From positions 62,001 through 126,000 of the forward strand of contig JAPOJQ010000002.1 in NCBI GenBank assembly GCA_029978335.1: 64,000 bases of DNA, read 5' to 3'. The notes beneath the pieces were generated by a model. It was not told the origin of the DNA and did no database searches. It was given only the letters and a program-made list of their open reading frames with translations. The first letter of the stretch is position 1. Each line of letters opens with the position of its first letter. The DNA is from Actinomycetota bacterium. Its GTDB lineage: Bacteria; Actinomycetota; Acidimicrobiia; Acidimicrobiales; Ilumatobacteraceae. Position numbers and translations under genes: made by a program. Shown here in pieces: positions 1 to 10,616 of this stretch.

Positions 1-1204
1 GACACGATCTTCACGAACCCGCGGGGATCATTGTTGATCAGAGCCTTCGGCGTGGTGGCGAACGGCACTTTGGTCACGCGTATCTTGCGGCCCAGCGCAA
101 ATGCTTCGGCTTCGGCGAGTCCGACGTCGGCAATCTCAGGCTCGGTGAAGATCGCAGAGGCCGCCTTGTCGTAGTCGAGGTGCCGATGCTCGACCGTATG
201 CAAGCCCATCACGTGCTCGGCAACCTTGCGGCCTTGCACCGACGCCACTGATGACAGCGGCAACTTGCCGCTCACGTCACCTGCGGCATAAATGTGCGGC
301 TGGTTCGTCACGCAGTGGTGATTGATCGTCACATAACCGCCGTTGTCGGCTTCGACGCCGGCAGCAGCGAGATCGAGCGTGTCGGTGTTGGGCACCGAAC
401 CGATCGCCAACACCGCATGTGAACTCTCGACCACTCGGCCATCGTCACAACGAACGACGACGCGCGGCATTCCATCCTCGCTCTCGACTCGTTCGATCGA
501 TGTCGCACGAGCTCCCTTTAAGAGTCGGACGCCACGTGAAAGAAAGTCGTCTTCGAGAATTGCGGCCGCCTCAGGATCCTTACCCGGCAACACCTGCTGA
601 CGACTCACAACGAGCGAAACCTTGGCCCCAAACGATGCAAACATGTGCACAAATTCGACGCCCGTCACGCCCGATCCAATCACGGTCACACTCTCAGGGA
701 ACACCTTGGGCGGATAGCAATCGCGCGTCGTCAGAATGTGTTCGCCGTCAGGTTGGCACCAGTCGGGAATTCGGGGCCGCGTGCCCGTCGCAATCAGCGC
801 AGCGTCGAAGTTGATCGTGCGGGTGCCCTCTGCGGTGTCAACCGCAATCGTGTGCGTGCCGGTGAATCGGGCCGAGCCCATCACGATCTCGACGCCTTGG
901 CTTCGAAGCAACTCAGTGGTGTCAGTTCGCATGTGCTCTTTGATGCCGTCGATGCGTCGCACGAGCGATTCGATGTCGACCTCGGGCGGTGCTTCGACGA
1001 GTCCCATTCCGCCGATGCGATGTGAGAACGAAATCGCGCCGCCGGTCGCGATCATCGTCTTCGATGGAATGCAGTCGAGCAGATGCGCTGCCCCACCGAC
1101 GATGTCGCGTTCGATCATGGTGACCTTGGCGCCGAGACGAGCCGCGTAGGTCGCTGCCTGGTTGCCAGCGGGTCCACCGCCGATGATCACGAAGTGGAGT
1201 GCCA
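1..1204 (-). CDS. NAD(P)/FAD-dependent pyridine nucleotide-disulfide oxidoreductase (dihydrolipoamide dehydrogenase / NAD(P)H quinone reductase family), C-terminus truncated by window edge
   Basis: Minus-strand reading gives MALHFVIIGGGPAGNQAATYAARLGAKVTMIERD...LLDCIPSKTMIATG (GxGxxG plus redox CxxxxT region), ...AAGDVSGKLPLSSVASVQGRKVAEHVMG; runs off the left edge so absent from ORF track. Confidence 0.85.
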
Positions 1205-1272
1205 CGGAGTTGAGGCTACCGGTGGTCGTGGTCGGCCGTCTCGAGCGTCACGCCCGCTACCGTGCTGTGATC

Positions 1273-2838
1273 GTGGACGACGGAGCACCAACGAGCGAAA
1301 TTCCTGCACCGGACGAACAGGCCGGCAGCGAAGCGACCAGCATCGACGCGGGCCTCACCGGCAGCGGTCTCGCCGCCGAACGCGAGCGGCGTCTCAACCA
1401 TGTGGCGAGTTTGCGCCCCTCCGGAACCGAGCCATATCCCTATCGCTTCGATCGGACCCACGACCTCGGCGATGTCCGCTCAGCCTGGGGCAACCTCGAG
1501 GCCGGCACCGAAACTGATGATCGGGTGTCGATCGCTGGTCGCATCATGTTGCTGCGCGACTCGGGCAAGCTGATCTTCGCCACCGTGCAGGACCGTGGCG
1601 GCGAGGTGCAACTTTTCATCTCCAAGGCCGTCATCGGCGACGAGGGCTTTGCCGACGTCAAAGCACTCGACCTCGGTGACTGGGTCGGTGTCACCGGCAC
1701 CGTCATGACCACCCGCAAGGGCGAACTCTCCATCAAGGTCGATGCGGCAACGTTGCTGTCCAAAGCGGTGCGCCCCCTTCCCGACAAGTGGCATGGCCTC
1801 ACCGATACCGACACCCGCTTTCGTCAGCGCTACGCCGATCTCATCGTTAACGCGGAGGCCCGACGGCATTTCGAGGTGCGTCACGCGATCATTTCGAGTT
1901 TCCGACGGACACTCGCCGATGCCGGCTTCATCGAAGTGGAGACGCCGGTGCTCCACGTCGAAGCCGGTGGCGCCCATGCTCGCCCGTTCGTGACCCACCA
2001 CAACGCCTTAGACATGCAGTTGTACTTGCGGATCGCACTCGAGTTGCACCTCAAGCGACTCATCGTCGGCGGCATGGAGCGCGTCTATGAGATTGGGCGC
2101 ATCTTCCGCAATGAGGGAATTTCGACCCGCCACAACCCTGAGTTCACGATGATGGAGCTCTATCAAGCGTTCGCCGACTGGAACGATGTGATGGACATCA
2201 CCGAGTTGCTGATCACGAACGCAGCGCGTGATGCGCTTGGCACGACGGTGCTCACGATTCGTGGAACGTCGGTCGATCTCGCAGATCCTTGGCCACGGGT
2301 GCGAATGATCGATGCCGCCAGCGAGGCGGTCGGCGCCGAGCTTCATCCGTCGATGCCCGTCGATGCGTTGGCTGCGATCGCTCGCGATCATGGCGTTTCG
2401 GTGGCACCGCATTGGGCCCCAGGCAAGATCATCGAAGAAGTGTTTGAAGCGCATTGCGAAAAGGACCTGGTGCGACCCACCTTCGTCACTGGGCATCCGG
2501 TCGATATTTCACCGCTGGCACGCGTCCATCGCGATGACCCACACCTCACGGAACGATTCGAGTTGTTCGTCGATTCGCGTGAGCTCGCCAACGGCTACTC
2601 CGAGCTCAATGACCCCATCGAGCAGCGGTCCCGATTCGAAGCTGAGCAAGCGGCGAAAGAGGCTGGCGATGCAGAACGTGGCACCGTCGACGAGGACTAC
2701 CTCCGTGCGCTCGAATACGGCATGCCTCCGACCGGCGGCTTGGGCGTTGGCATGGACCGACTTGCGATGCTGCTCGCTGGTGTCGACTCGATCCGCGAAG
2801 TGATTCTGTTCCCAACGCTGCGACCCGAGGTGATGTGA
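1273..2838 (+). CDS. lysS: Lysyl-tRNA synthetase, class II
   Basis: Class II aaRS motifs: [73 protein letters not shown] at 1267/1273 more likely than the 1162 ATG, which overlaps the upstream gene. Confidence 0.95.
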   Translation: MDDGAPTSEIPAPDEQAGSEATSIDAGLTGSGLAAERERRLNHVASLRPSGTEPYPYRFDRTHDLGDVRSAWGNLEAGTETDDRVSIAGRIMLLRDSGKLIFATVQDRGGEVQLFISKAVIGDEGFADVKALDLGDWVGVTGTVMTTRKGELSIKVDAATLLSKAVRPLPDKWHGLTDTDTRFRQRYADLIVNAEARRHFEVRHAIISSFRRTLADAGFIEVETPVLHVEAGGAHARPFVTHHNALDMQLYLRIALELHLKRLIVGGMERVYEIGRIFRNEGISTRHNPEFTMMELYQAFADWNDVMDITELLITNAARDALGTTVLTIRGTSVDLADPWPRVRMIDAASEAVGAELHPSMPVDALAAIARDHGVSVAPHWAPGKIIEEVFEAHCEKDLVRPTFVTGHPVDISPLARVHRDDPHLTERFELFVDSRELANGYSELNDPIEQRSRFEAEQAAKEAGDAERGTVDEDYLRALEYGMPPTGGLGVGMDRLAMLLAGVDSIREVILFPTLRPEVM

Positions 2839-3791
2839 TGACCACGACCGCTGCTGCACCCGACATGACCCTCACAACTCGCATGGCGTGGGGAGCGGGA
2901 TGGACCACCATCGACGCCGATGGGGTCGTGCTCGACGCCTGGTTCCCGTGGCTCGGCTGGGGTGAAGGTGGCGACGATGGCCTTGCCGGTGAACGCCCAC
3001 GGCGCGACGAGGTTCGTCATGTCACCGTTGAACCGATTCGCTTGACCATTGACGTCGATCAACCTGCGGCATCAGTTGCCGATGCATATTTGCGACTGCA
3101 TCTGCTCTCCCATCGTCTCGCCGCACCGAGAACGCTCAACCTCGATGGACTCTTTGGCACACTGACGAACGTCGCATGGACGAGCCTCGGCCCCGTGGCG
3201 ATCGCCGAACTCGACGCCACGCGGCTGCGTGCACGCGCCACCGGACAGCACGTGACGGTGAACGGCGTCGACAAGTTCCCACGGATGACCGACTATGTGG
3301 TGCCGTCAGGGGTGCGCATCGCCGATGCATCTCGAGTCCGACTCGGCGCTCACCTCGCCGAGGGAACCACCGTGATGCACGAGGGTTTCTGCAACTTCAA
3401 CGCCGGCACACTTGGCGCCTCGATGGTCGAAGGCCGCATCTCTGCTGGCGTCATCGTTGGCGACGGTTCCGACGTCGGTGGTGGCGCGTCGATTATGGGC
3501 ACCTTGTCGGGCGGTGGCACCGCGCAGATCACCGTCGGCCAGCGATGCCTACTTGGAGCGAACTCAGGTATCGGCATCAGCTTGGGTGATGACTGCGTGG
3601 TGGAAGCCGGGTTGTACGTCACCGCCAGCACACCCGTGCTGACCCCCGACGGCGAGGTCGTCAAGGCCGCAGCGCTCTCGGGCCGTTCGGGTCTGATGTT
3701 CTTGCGCGATGGCCGGACGGGTCAGGTCATCTGCCGTCAACGCACTGGCGCTTGGGGTGCCCTCAACGAGACACTGCACGCCAACGACTGA
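2838..3791 (+). CDS. dapD: 2,3,4,5-tetrahydropyridine-2,6-dicarboxylate N-succinyltransferase
   Basis: Left-handed beta-helix hexapeptide region ([61 protein letters not shown]); actinobacterial DapD style; start overlaps lysS stop (ATGTGATG). Confidence 0.92.
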   Translation: MTTTAAAPDMTLTTRMAWGAGWTTIDADGVVLDAWFPWLGWGEGGDDGLAGERPRRDEVRHVTVEPIRLTIDVDQPAASVADAYLRLHLLSHRLAAPRTLNLDGLFGTLTNVAWTSLGPVAIAELDATRLRARATGQHVTVNGVDKFPRMTDYVVPSGVRIADASRVRLGAHLAEGTTVMHEGFCNFNAGTLGASMVEGRISAGVIVGDGSDVGGGASIMGTLSGGGTAQITVGQRCLLGANSGIGISLGDDCVVEAGLYVTASTPVLTPDGEVVKAAALSGRSGLMFLRDGRTGQVICRQRTGAWGALNETLHAND

Positions 3792-3801
3792 ACCGGTATC
3801 C

Positions 3802-4701
3802 ATGACCCATCTGACCCCAGATCCGATCGGCAAGCGACGGGTGGGGTGGGCCTTGGCAGCCGGCGGCATGTTGCTCGTCTCGACGGACTCGTACTTCGTC
3901 CGACTCGGTCAGGCGCCCGGTGCGACGATGGCATTCTTGATGGCAGTCGGGTCAACGTTGACGCTCGGTATCGCTGCTGTGATCTCCGCCCGAAGCGGCG
4001 CCGAGTTACGCCAACGGATCCTGCTGCATCCAACGGCGCTCATCGTGGTGGCGCTGTTGAGCGCCGCAACCCAACTTGCGTTCATCGTCGCCGTGACTCG
4101 CTCGAGCGTGTCAAATGTTGTCGTCATCGTTGCCGGCGCGCCGCTCATGGCAGCGATCGCTGGAGCGCTGGTGCTGAACGAACGGCCGAGGAAGCCGGTG
4201 CAATTTGCCGTTGCCCTCACGACCATCGGTATCGCAGCGGTGATGTCGGGTTCGCTCGGCACGCCGCGACTCGATGGTGACCTCCTCGCTGTCGGTGCGA
4301 TCGTCTGCTTCGCCTTGTCGATCATCGGTTGGCGTCGTTATCCCACTCTTGATCGTCCGATCACGCTCGCTGCCGGCTCCATGGTGATGGCCATCGGCAC
4401 CGCTCCCCTCGTCGACTGGTCGGCGCTCGATGCTCGGGCGATCATCGCCGGCGGCATCATGGGGCTCGTTGCCAATCCGGCTGGCCGCATGCTCTACTCG
4501 TCGGCGCCGAGGTATGCCCCCGCCGCTGAAGTGGCCGTGTTCGCTCCCGTAGAGACGGTCGCAGCAACCGTCTGGGCATGGATGGCGTTTGCCGAAGTTC
4601 CAACCGGACGAACCATCGTCGGTGGCCTCATCGTCATCGCCTCGGTCGTCATTGCGACCCGGGGCGCGCCGACACTCAGTCGTTCGGCATCTCGCGGGTA
4701 A
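3802..4701 (+). CDS. EamA/DMT family transporter
   Basis: About 10 hydrophobic helices with EamA-type repeat; C-terminal VAVFAPVETVAATVWAWMAFAEVPTGRTIVGGLIV. Confidence 0.8.
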   Translation: MTHLTPDPIGKRRVGWALAAGGMLLVSTDSYFVRLGQAPGATMAFLMAVGSTLTLGIAAVISARSGAELRQRILLHPTALIVVALLSAATQLAFIVAVTRSSVSNVVVIVAGAPLMAAIAGALVLNERPRKPVQFAVALTTIGIAAVMSGSLGTPRLDGDLLAVGAIVCFALSIIGWRRYPTLDRPITLAAGSMVMAIGTAPLVDWSALDARAIIAGGIMGLVANPAGRMLYSSAPRYAPAAEVAVFAPVETVAATVWAWMAFAEVPTGRTIVGGLIVIASVVIATRGAPTLSRSASRG

Positions 4702-5584
4702 CGAAATCGATCACGGCTTGATTGAACGCGTCATTGCGGTCTCCAGCCACCATGTGTCCGGCACCTGCGACATCGACGATTTCGGCATGCGGCACGAGTT
4801 CGCGCAGTTCGCGCACACTTTCGTCACTGACGATGTCGCTCATACGACCGCGCACGAGCAACGTTGGAATCGTGATCGTTCGAGCCGATCGCTGCATTCG
4901 CTCATGATTCACTCGCCCTCGTTGACCGTCAACGCCCGATCGTCCCGAAATGAACCGCGGGTCCCAATGCCAGTACCAGCGACCATCACCTCGTTCGCGC
5001 AGATTTTTCCGAAGTCCTGATGGGTCCTTTGGCCGCGGTCGGTGCGGGTTATATGCGGCGATCGAATCGGCCGCTTCGTCAAGCGAATCGAATCCGCGCA
5101 TACCTGAGCGCATGAACTCTTGAATCTTGATGCGGCCCTCGTCCTCAACTCGCGGCGCCACGTCGACGAGCACAAGGCAACTCGCCAACGGGGCGTCCCC
5201 GGTCGCTGCGACGGTGGCGAGCGCCAACATTGACGCCAACCCACCGAGCGATGCTCCAACCAACGCCGGCAGACGATCGAACGACCGAGCTACTTCGATC
5301 ACATCGTCGGCGAATCGCTGGAGGTCATAGTTGCCATCCGGTGACCAATCGCTATCGCTATGGCCACGCAGATCGACCGACACCGATCGATAGCCCGCAC
5401 GAGCGAACACGGCTCCGGCGCCGCCCCATGCATGCCGAGTCTGGCCGCCTCCGTGGAGCAGTACCACCGGCGGATGATCGGGCTCGCCCCAGACATCGGC
5501 CGCGAGCGTCAACCCTGACCCTTGAAGCCGGATCGTCTCGATGGGATCTCTGCCTGCGCTCGAAGTGGATGACATCGATGACAT
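4676..5584 (-). CDS. Alpha/beta hydrolase
   Basis: HGGGQTRHAWG oxyanion region, nucleophile LVGASLGGLAS, C-terminal His in VAGAGHMVAGDRN. Confidence 0.88.
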   Translation of the reverse strand: MSSMSSTSSAGRDPIETIRLQGSGLTLAADVWGEPDHPPVVLLHGGGQTRHAWGGAGAVFARAGYRSVSVDLRGHSDSDWSPDGNYDLQRFADDVIEVARSFDRLPALVGASLGGLASMLALATVAATGDAPLASCLVLVDVAPRVEDEGRIKIQEFMRSGMRGFDSLDEAADSIAAYNPHRPRPKDPSGLRKNLRERGDGRWYWHWDPRFISGRSGVDGQRGRVNHERMQRSARTITIPTLLVRGRMSDIVSDESVRELRELVPHAEIVDVAGAGHMVAGDRNDAFNQAVIDFVTREMPND

Positions 5585-5735
5585 CGTGTCAGGTCGCCTT
5601 GCAACGACAGCAAGCGGCGGATCGTGACGATCGCATCGCCACACGACGCATCAGGCGCGTTGATACGACGATCCGTGTCAACGTCGCCTCGACGAGACCA
5701 TCGTCGTGTTGGGTGCGCCAGTAGCATCACGCTTC

Positions 5736-6365
5736 GTGCCTGCCGTCGACTCCCTCTTTGCGTTTGCACTTGCTTCGGTGGTCTTGCTCATCATTCCTGG
5801 GCCGGCCGTGATCTACATCGTGAACCGTTCGGTGTCAGATGGTCGCGCAGTGGCGCTTGCCTCGGTGGGCGGACTTGAAGTTGGCAATCTGATGCACGCG
5901 CTTGCCGCGACTGCTGGGCTTTCGGCCATCATCGCGACGTCAGCGATGGCGTTCAACATCGTGAAATGGGCCGGCGCGATCTATCTCATCGGTGTCGGTC
6001 TGCTCACCTTGATCCGCCAGCCCGGAGCCCTCGAAGTATCGGTGGATCACGTGTCACGACGGCGGGCCTTCGCTCAAGGCGTCGTGGTCAACACGCTCAA
6101 CCCGAAGGTGGCGTTGTTCTTCTTGTCCTACCTACCGCAGTTCGTCGAGCCCGCTCGGGGCGCCGCATGGAGCCAAGTGCTCATCTTGGGCATCGTGTTC
6201 GTGCTGCTCGGTTGCCTGACTGATTCGACGTGGGCATTGGCGACGAGCACGCTGCGGTCGCTCTTGCTGAAGGGTCAGTCGCTCAACATCGTGCGCCGAT
6301 GGGTATCGGGTTCAGTCTTCGTGATGTTGGGTGTGCTCGCTGCCCGAGCCCACCGGGCGGCCTGA
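5736..6365 (+). CDS. LysE/RhtB family amino-acid exporter
   Basis: IPGPAVIYIVNRSVSDGR...GLEVGNLMH...KWAGAIYLIGVGL...FAQGVVVNTLNPKVALFFLSYLPQF typical LysE family; GTG start inferred. Confidence 0.9.
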   Translation: MPAVDSLFAFALASVVLLIIPGPAVIYIVNRSVSDGRAVALASVGGLEVGNLMHALAATAGLSAIIATSAMAFNIVKWAGAIYLIGVGLLTLIRQPGALEVSVDHVSRRRAFAQGVVVNTLNPKVALFFLSYLPQFVEPARGAAWSQVLILGIVFVLLGCLTDSTWALATSTLRSLLLKGQSLNIVRRWVSGSVFVMLGVLAARAHRAA

Positions 6366-6401
6366 GTCGCTCCGCGTCGACTCCCACGTTGATCGCGATG
6401 A

Positions 6402-7364
6402 TCACGCGGTGGCCGCGCGGGCGTTCCGCCCGATCACACCGAGACCGATCAGCACGATGACCGCGCCAACCCAGCCACGCGTGTTGAGTGCTTCGTCGAG
6501 CACAGTCACAGCGAGCAATGTCGCCGTGAGCGGTTCAACCAAGGTGATGCTCACCGCCGTCGATGAGTCGAGCGTGCGCAACCCGATGCCGTAGAGCAGG
6601 TAGGCAACGCCGACGGTCAACACGCCGAGATGCAACAACATCGCGATGCCATCTGGATCGGCTGCCCATCCGAGCGGAACCATGAACAGCGCTGGTATGA
6701 GCAGCACGGCACCGACCGTGTGCTCCCATGCGAGCGCCGTGGTCGACTCAACACCGCTCAGGACTGCCTGCCGAGCCATGACCGCATAGACGGCGTACCC
6801 GAGTCCAGCGATCGCTGAGCCCATCACACCAACGGGATCGAGTGCGACGCCTGCGATGTCGGGGCCTCCCCACAACAACAAGATCACTCCGCCAACCATG
6901 ACGATCGTGCCGGTTACCCATGATCGAGATGGGAGCTGCCGGCTGAGCACCCCATCGATGCAGCCAGCGGCAATGGGTCCGGTGGTGAGCGCAATCATCG
7001 TGCCAAGTGCAACACCGAGACGGTCAGTTCCGAGAAAGAAGCCCGGCTGATATGCCGCGACGCCGAGCCCACCGAGCAGCAAGACCGTGCGTTGTTGTCG
7101 GCGAAGTGGCGCGATGCGGGGCCGCGTACGCGCCAATGCCCACAGCGCCGCCGCGCCGATGACAATGCGAAGGGTGCCAATCCCCCATGGGGTTGCGGCC
7201 TCGGGACCGAGGGCGGTGGCGGTACCGGTGGTGCCAAACAACATCGATGCGCCAACGACTGCGGCAAACGCCCAACGACGATCTGGACCTGGCGGCACCT
7301 CGGGATCATGACACGAGCGGCATTCATCGACCGGCGATGCACCAGGCGTTGACTGCTGGCACAC
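6402..7364 (-). CDS. EamA/DMT family transporter
   Basis: Multi-TM; AFAAVVGASMLFGTTGTATALGPEAATP, TLVEPLTATLLAVTVLDEALNTRGWVGAVIVLIGL. Confidence 0.85.
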   Translation of the reverse strand: MCQQSTPGASPVDECRSCHDPEVPPGPDRRWAFAAVVGASMLFGTTGTATALGPEAATPWGIGTLRIVIGAAALWALARTRPRIAPLRRQQRTVLLLGGLGVAAYQPGFFLGTDRLGVALGTMIALTTGPIAAGCIDGVLSRQLPSRSWVTGTIVMVGGVILLLWGGPDIAGVALDPVGVMGSAIAGLGYAVYAVMARQAVLSGVESTTALAWEHTVGAVLLIPALFMVPLGWAADPDGIAMLLHLGVLTVGVAYLLYGIGLRTLDSSTAVSITLVEPLTATLLAVTVLDEALNTRGWVGAVIVLIGLGVIGRNARAATA

Positions 7365-7371
7365 TCATCGA

Positions 7372-7974
7372 ATGGAACGCCTTGCGAACGAGGATGGATC
7401 GGTGGTCGACGTGAACGACTTCGCCGTCGTTGAGCGCATCATTCGTGAGCGCCGGACCAACATGTTGGTTGATCGGGACCGACCCGTCGGTAGCGACATC
7501 ATCGAGTCGTTGTGCTCGCTCGTGATGTGGGCGCCAAACCACAAGCGGACGTGGCCATGGCGGTTTGCCGTGATGACCGGCGAAGGGCGCCTTCGCCTCG
7601 GCGAGGCCGCAGCTCTCGACCTCATCGCTCAGGGCTCTGACGACGAGATCAAGATTGGAAAGGTGCGGCGCAAGTACGCCCGCACACCGGTGGTGCTCGT
7701 GGTTGGATCAGCACCCGATCAGCATCCGACCTTCCACGATGAGAATCGCGATGCCGTTTCGGCCGGTATCCAGAATCTGCTGCTCGGGGCCACGGCACTC
7801 GGCTTGGCCTCGTTCTGGTCAACGGCGCCAGTGATTGATGGTGCTCACACGCTCGAGTTGTGCGGGTTCGAGCCAGCAACTCGGATCATTGGAATGATCT
7901 ATCTCGGCTGGCCGACGGGTGAGGGGTTACCCGGCGAGCGGCCGGAGCCGTCGATCACCGTGATTGACCAGTGA
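7372..7974 (+). CDS. Nitroreductase family protein
   Basis: ERIIRERRTNMLVDRDRPV..., ..AGIQNLLLGATALGLASFWSTAP..., IIGMIYLGWPTGEG; nitroreductase fold signature. Confidence 0.85.
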   Translation: MERLANEDGSVVDVNDFAVVERIIRERRTNMLVDRDRPVGSDIIESLCSLVMWAPNHKRTWPWRFAVMTGEGRLRLGEAAALDLIAQGSDDEIKIGKVRRKYARTPVVLVVGSAPDQHPTFHDENRDAVSAGIQNLLLGATALGLASFWSTAPVIDGAHTLELCGFEPATRIIGMIYLGWPTGEGLPGERPEPSITVIDQ

Positions 7975-8028
7975 CGATGCTGATGGTGCCAGATGCGCTC
8001 GGGGCTGCATCGCGAGACGACGTTGTCG

Positions 8029-8436
8029 TCAGTCGATGAGCGTGACCGGTTCTTCGGCGATGTCGCCATCGATGATGCGGTAGCTCCGAAGTTCGGGGGC
8101 TTCGCGTTTGAGTGACACGATCACGTAGTGCCAGCCCGGATCTGGGGCTTGCTGTACGTCGGTCGGACTCGGATAGGGCTCCGAATGGGTGTGGCTGTGC
8201 ACTACGCCGATGATGTCGCCATCATTGTCGTCCACGCTCCGCTCGATGCGCATGTGCTCGAGCGGATCAAGCGCGTAAATCCGAGCAGATGCCGCCACGT
8301 TCGTGCAGGGATGGAATTCCGTCGCCACGTCGAGCGCCCCACTCGAGGCGGAGATCAACCCGCAGGCTTCGAGCGGATACTCCCGAACTGCGAGATCAAC
8401 GATCCTGTCGAAGGCCGATCTGCGGAGTTGGAGCAC
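8029..8436 (-). CDS. Mov34/MPN/PAD-1 (JAMM) family metallopeptidase-like protein
   Basis: EACGLISA...IGVVHSHTHSEPYPSPTDVQQAPDPGWHYVIVSL: ExnHSHxHxxPxPSxxD JAMM motif. Confidence 0.88.
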   Translation of the reverse strand: MLQLRRSAFDRIVDLAVREYPLEACGLISASSGALDVATEFHPCTNVAASARIYALDPLEHMRIERSVDDNDGDIIGVVHSHTHSEPYPSPTDVQQAPDPGWHYVIVSLKREAPELRSYRIIDGDIAEEPVTLID

Positions 8437-8463
8437 GGCTGCAACGTTAGTTGCCGGCAGCCG

Positions 8464-8937
8464 TCATGCCGCCCCAACCGGGCGGAGCGATTGCACGGCG
8501 AGCACCTCATGTCGACCACACTCGGAATGGACTTCAGCTCGCACCGGTCGGGGGCTGGTCGCATCCCAGCCGAGCAACTCTGCGAGTACCGGTTCGATCA
8601 CACCCCACGTTGCCTCACTTCCTGACCACAGCACCCGGCCATCAGCGAGTAGTCCCCGCGCCCAGATGGTCAACATGCGGCACTGGTCCTCACCCGTACC
8701 GTCGTTGCGACGTGCGATCGCTTCCAGCAATCGATGTTCGGCGTCGAGGTCATCGATTGCCATGCGAGGCAGCCGACCACGTGACGGGTGTGCACTCACC
8801 TCGGTAGAGGCATGCGGATAGCGGCTTGGATGATGCGCAGCGGCGTTCGACATGTGGGGACTCCCTTCAATTCGGTGAACTAGTCGGAGGTGCGAGCCAG
8901 GTGTGATGTGCGATGCGGTTGCCATGGCGTCGAACGT
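8464..8937 (-). CDS. Hypothetical protein
   Basis: Minus-strand ORF; plausible internal start MATASHITPG...; coding-like composition (LDAEHRLLEAIARRNDGTGEDQCRMLTIWARGLLADGRVLW). Confidence 0.45.
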   Translation of the reverse strand, partial: TFDAMATASHITPGSHLRLVHRIEGSPHMSNAAAHHPSRYPHASTEVSAHPSRGRLPRMAIDDLDAEHRLLEAIARRNDGTGEDQCRMLTIWARGLLADGRVLWSGSEATWGVIEPVLAELLGWDATSPRPVRAEVHSECGRHEVLAVQSLRPVGAA

Positions 8938-8998
8938 ACGTATGGGGTGTGACACTCTTGTCGGTGCCCTGTACTGCCTTCGCCAGGATTTCCTGACA

Positions 8999-9406
8999 TC
9001 ACCGCTCCCCTGACGAATCGTCGTCATCTGCGGAGCGGGGGGACCGACGATCTGGCCGATGGCGTGTAGTCGTTCCGTCAACCTCGGTTACGGTCAACGT
9101 GCGTTCCGCATCGATCGTGAGCGTCGAGTCACGTCGGCGCACTTCGTGATGGTCGTGCGAACACAGCGGTACCAGCACCGAAAGGTCGGTGCGGCCACCG
9201 ACCTCCCACGGGATCACGTGATGGATTTCGCAGCGGTCAAAGGGCACATCACATCGTTTGATGGCACAGGTCGCATACACCGCAGCAAGTGCCGACCGTT
9301 GGGCTGGCGTGGCGAGCCGTCGTGAGCGTCCGACGTCGAGCGGCACACCGTCGCCCGACAGCACCACCGGCACGATCTCGCTAGCCTCAACCGCCCATGT
9401 CCCCAC
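8999..9406 (-). pseudogene. Truncated DUF222/HNH (13E12-type) endonuclease, C-terminal HNH part only
   Basis: VGRSRRLATPAQRSALAAVYATCAIKRCDVPFDRCEIHHVIPWEVGGRTDLSVLVPLCSHDHHEVR is the C-terminal HNH block of DUF222 proteins; the long N-terminal domain is missing and the ORF start abuts smpB. Confidence 0.65.
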
Positions 9407-9873
9407 CGGGCACCAAGCTCATCGCCAGCAACCGCAAGGCGCGTCACGACTACTCCATCACCGACACGGTGGAGGCTGGCATTGTGCTGTTCGGTAGCGA
9501 GGTCAAGAGCCTCCGTGAAGCACAGGTGCAAATCGGTGATGGCTATGCCCGAATTCGTGACGGTGAACTTTGGCTTGAAGGCGTCAACATCGCCCCCTAC
9601 GGATTCGCGATTGGTTTTGGTGCCCACGAACAAGACCGACCGCGCAAATTGTTGATGCATCGGGCCGAGATCAAGCGGCTCGCCGATCGCATCGATCGTG
9701 AGCGGGTCTCGCTCGTTCCGCTCTCGATGTATTTCAAGGACGGTCGAGTGAAAGTAGAGCTCGGCATCGGTAAGGGCCGAACGAAGGGCGATAAACGCCA
9801 GGCCATCGCCGAGCGCGACGCCAAACGCGATATTGAGCGTGAACTCGGGCGTCGCAACAAATACTCGTCGTAG
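9397..9873 (+). CDS. smpB: SsrA-binding protein
   Basis: KLIASNRKARHDYSITDTVEAGIVLFGSEVKSLREAQVQIGDGYARI...HRAEIKRL...VPLSMYFKDGRVKVELGIGKGRTKGDKRQAIAERDAKRDIER. Confidence 0.97.
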   Translation: MSPPGTKLIASNRKARHDYSITDTVEAGIVLFGSEVKSLREAQVQIGDGYARIRDGELWLEGVNIAPYGFAIGFGAHEQDRPRKLLMHRAEIKRLADRIDRERVSLVPLSMYFKDGRVKVELGIGKGRTKGDKRQAIAERDAKRDIERELGRRNKYSS

Positions 9874-9888
9874 GGCGACCCCGCCGGT

Positions 9889-10494
9889 TTAGCGAGGCGC
9901 CCGCCACATGCCCCACTGGTGCGGGCCATGCGAGCGATCAACGTCGTTGTCGGTGCGTAGGTCCCACTCGGTCCGCACCTCAAAACCGTGACGCCGGTAG
10001 TACGCCACGTTCTCCTCGGTTTCCGTCTCGAGATAACAGCCCACACCCTCGTCGTCGGCGAGGGCGAACACCGTCCCCATAAGCGCCGCTCCGAAACCTC
10101 GGCGCTGCCAGTCGGGATGGGTCGCCAACATGTTGAGATACCAGTGCGGCTCAGGTGGCGTGTTGGCCTCGGAGGATTGCCCGTAGGCGAGGTATCGCTG
10201 GGTTCGCCAGCCGGGATCAGGACGATCATCTTCGGGACCGATGGCGTCAGGATCGGCCTCGGGTCGACCGGGCGGTGTCCATCGGGCGAAGGCCACCCCA
10301 TCGTCGGTACACCACAGCGTGCTGAGTGCATGGCCACGACGCAAGACCCAACCGAACATCTCCTGTCCGACAGCGTGGTAGTCGTCGTCGTCAGGGAAGA
10401 ACCATCGCACGACCGGATCGTCGGCAAAGGCCCGCCAACCGGTGAGAGCGAGTTGACGGAGGTCAGCGTTCGTCGACGGTCGGATCGATGCCAT
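9889..10494 (-). CDS. GNAT family N-acetyltransferase
   Basis: WYLNMLATHPDWQRRGFGAALMGTVFALADDEGVGCYLETETEENVAYYRRHGFEV: GNAT acetyl-CoA loop and C-terminal motif; start ATG at 10494. Confidence 0.88.
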   Translation of the reverse strand: MASIRPSTNADLRQLALTGWRAFADDPVVRWFFPDDDDYHAVGQEMFGWVLRRGHALSTLWCTDDGVAFARWTPPGRPEADPDAIGPEDDRPDPGWRTQRYLAYGQSSEANTPPEPHWYLNMLATHPDWQRRGFGAALMGTVFALADDEGVGCYLETETEENVAYYRRHGFEVRTEWDLRTDNDVDRSHGPHQWGMWRAPR

Positions 10495-10616
10495 GGCCAC
10501 GAAAGGTATAGAGACATTCGCTGGTCTGCGACTACGCCCCGGAATGTCACACATCTCGGGTATGTTGACGTTCACATAACACGACAAGCAGAAATGCTTG
10601 GCGGAAGCGTTCACAC

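Noticed and set aside
9397-9660. Minus-strand ORF 9214-9660 as extension of the HNH gene
   Set aside because: Antisense to smpB and in a different frame from the HNH block; codon-bias artefact of high-GC DNA
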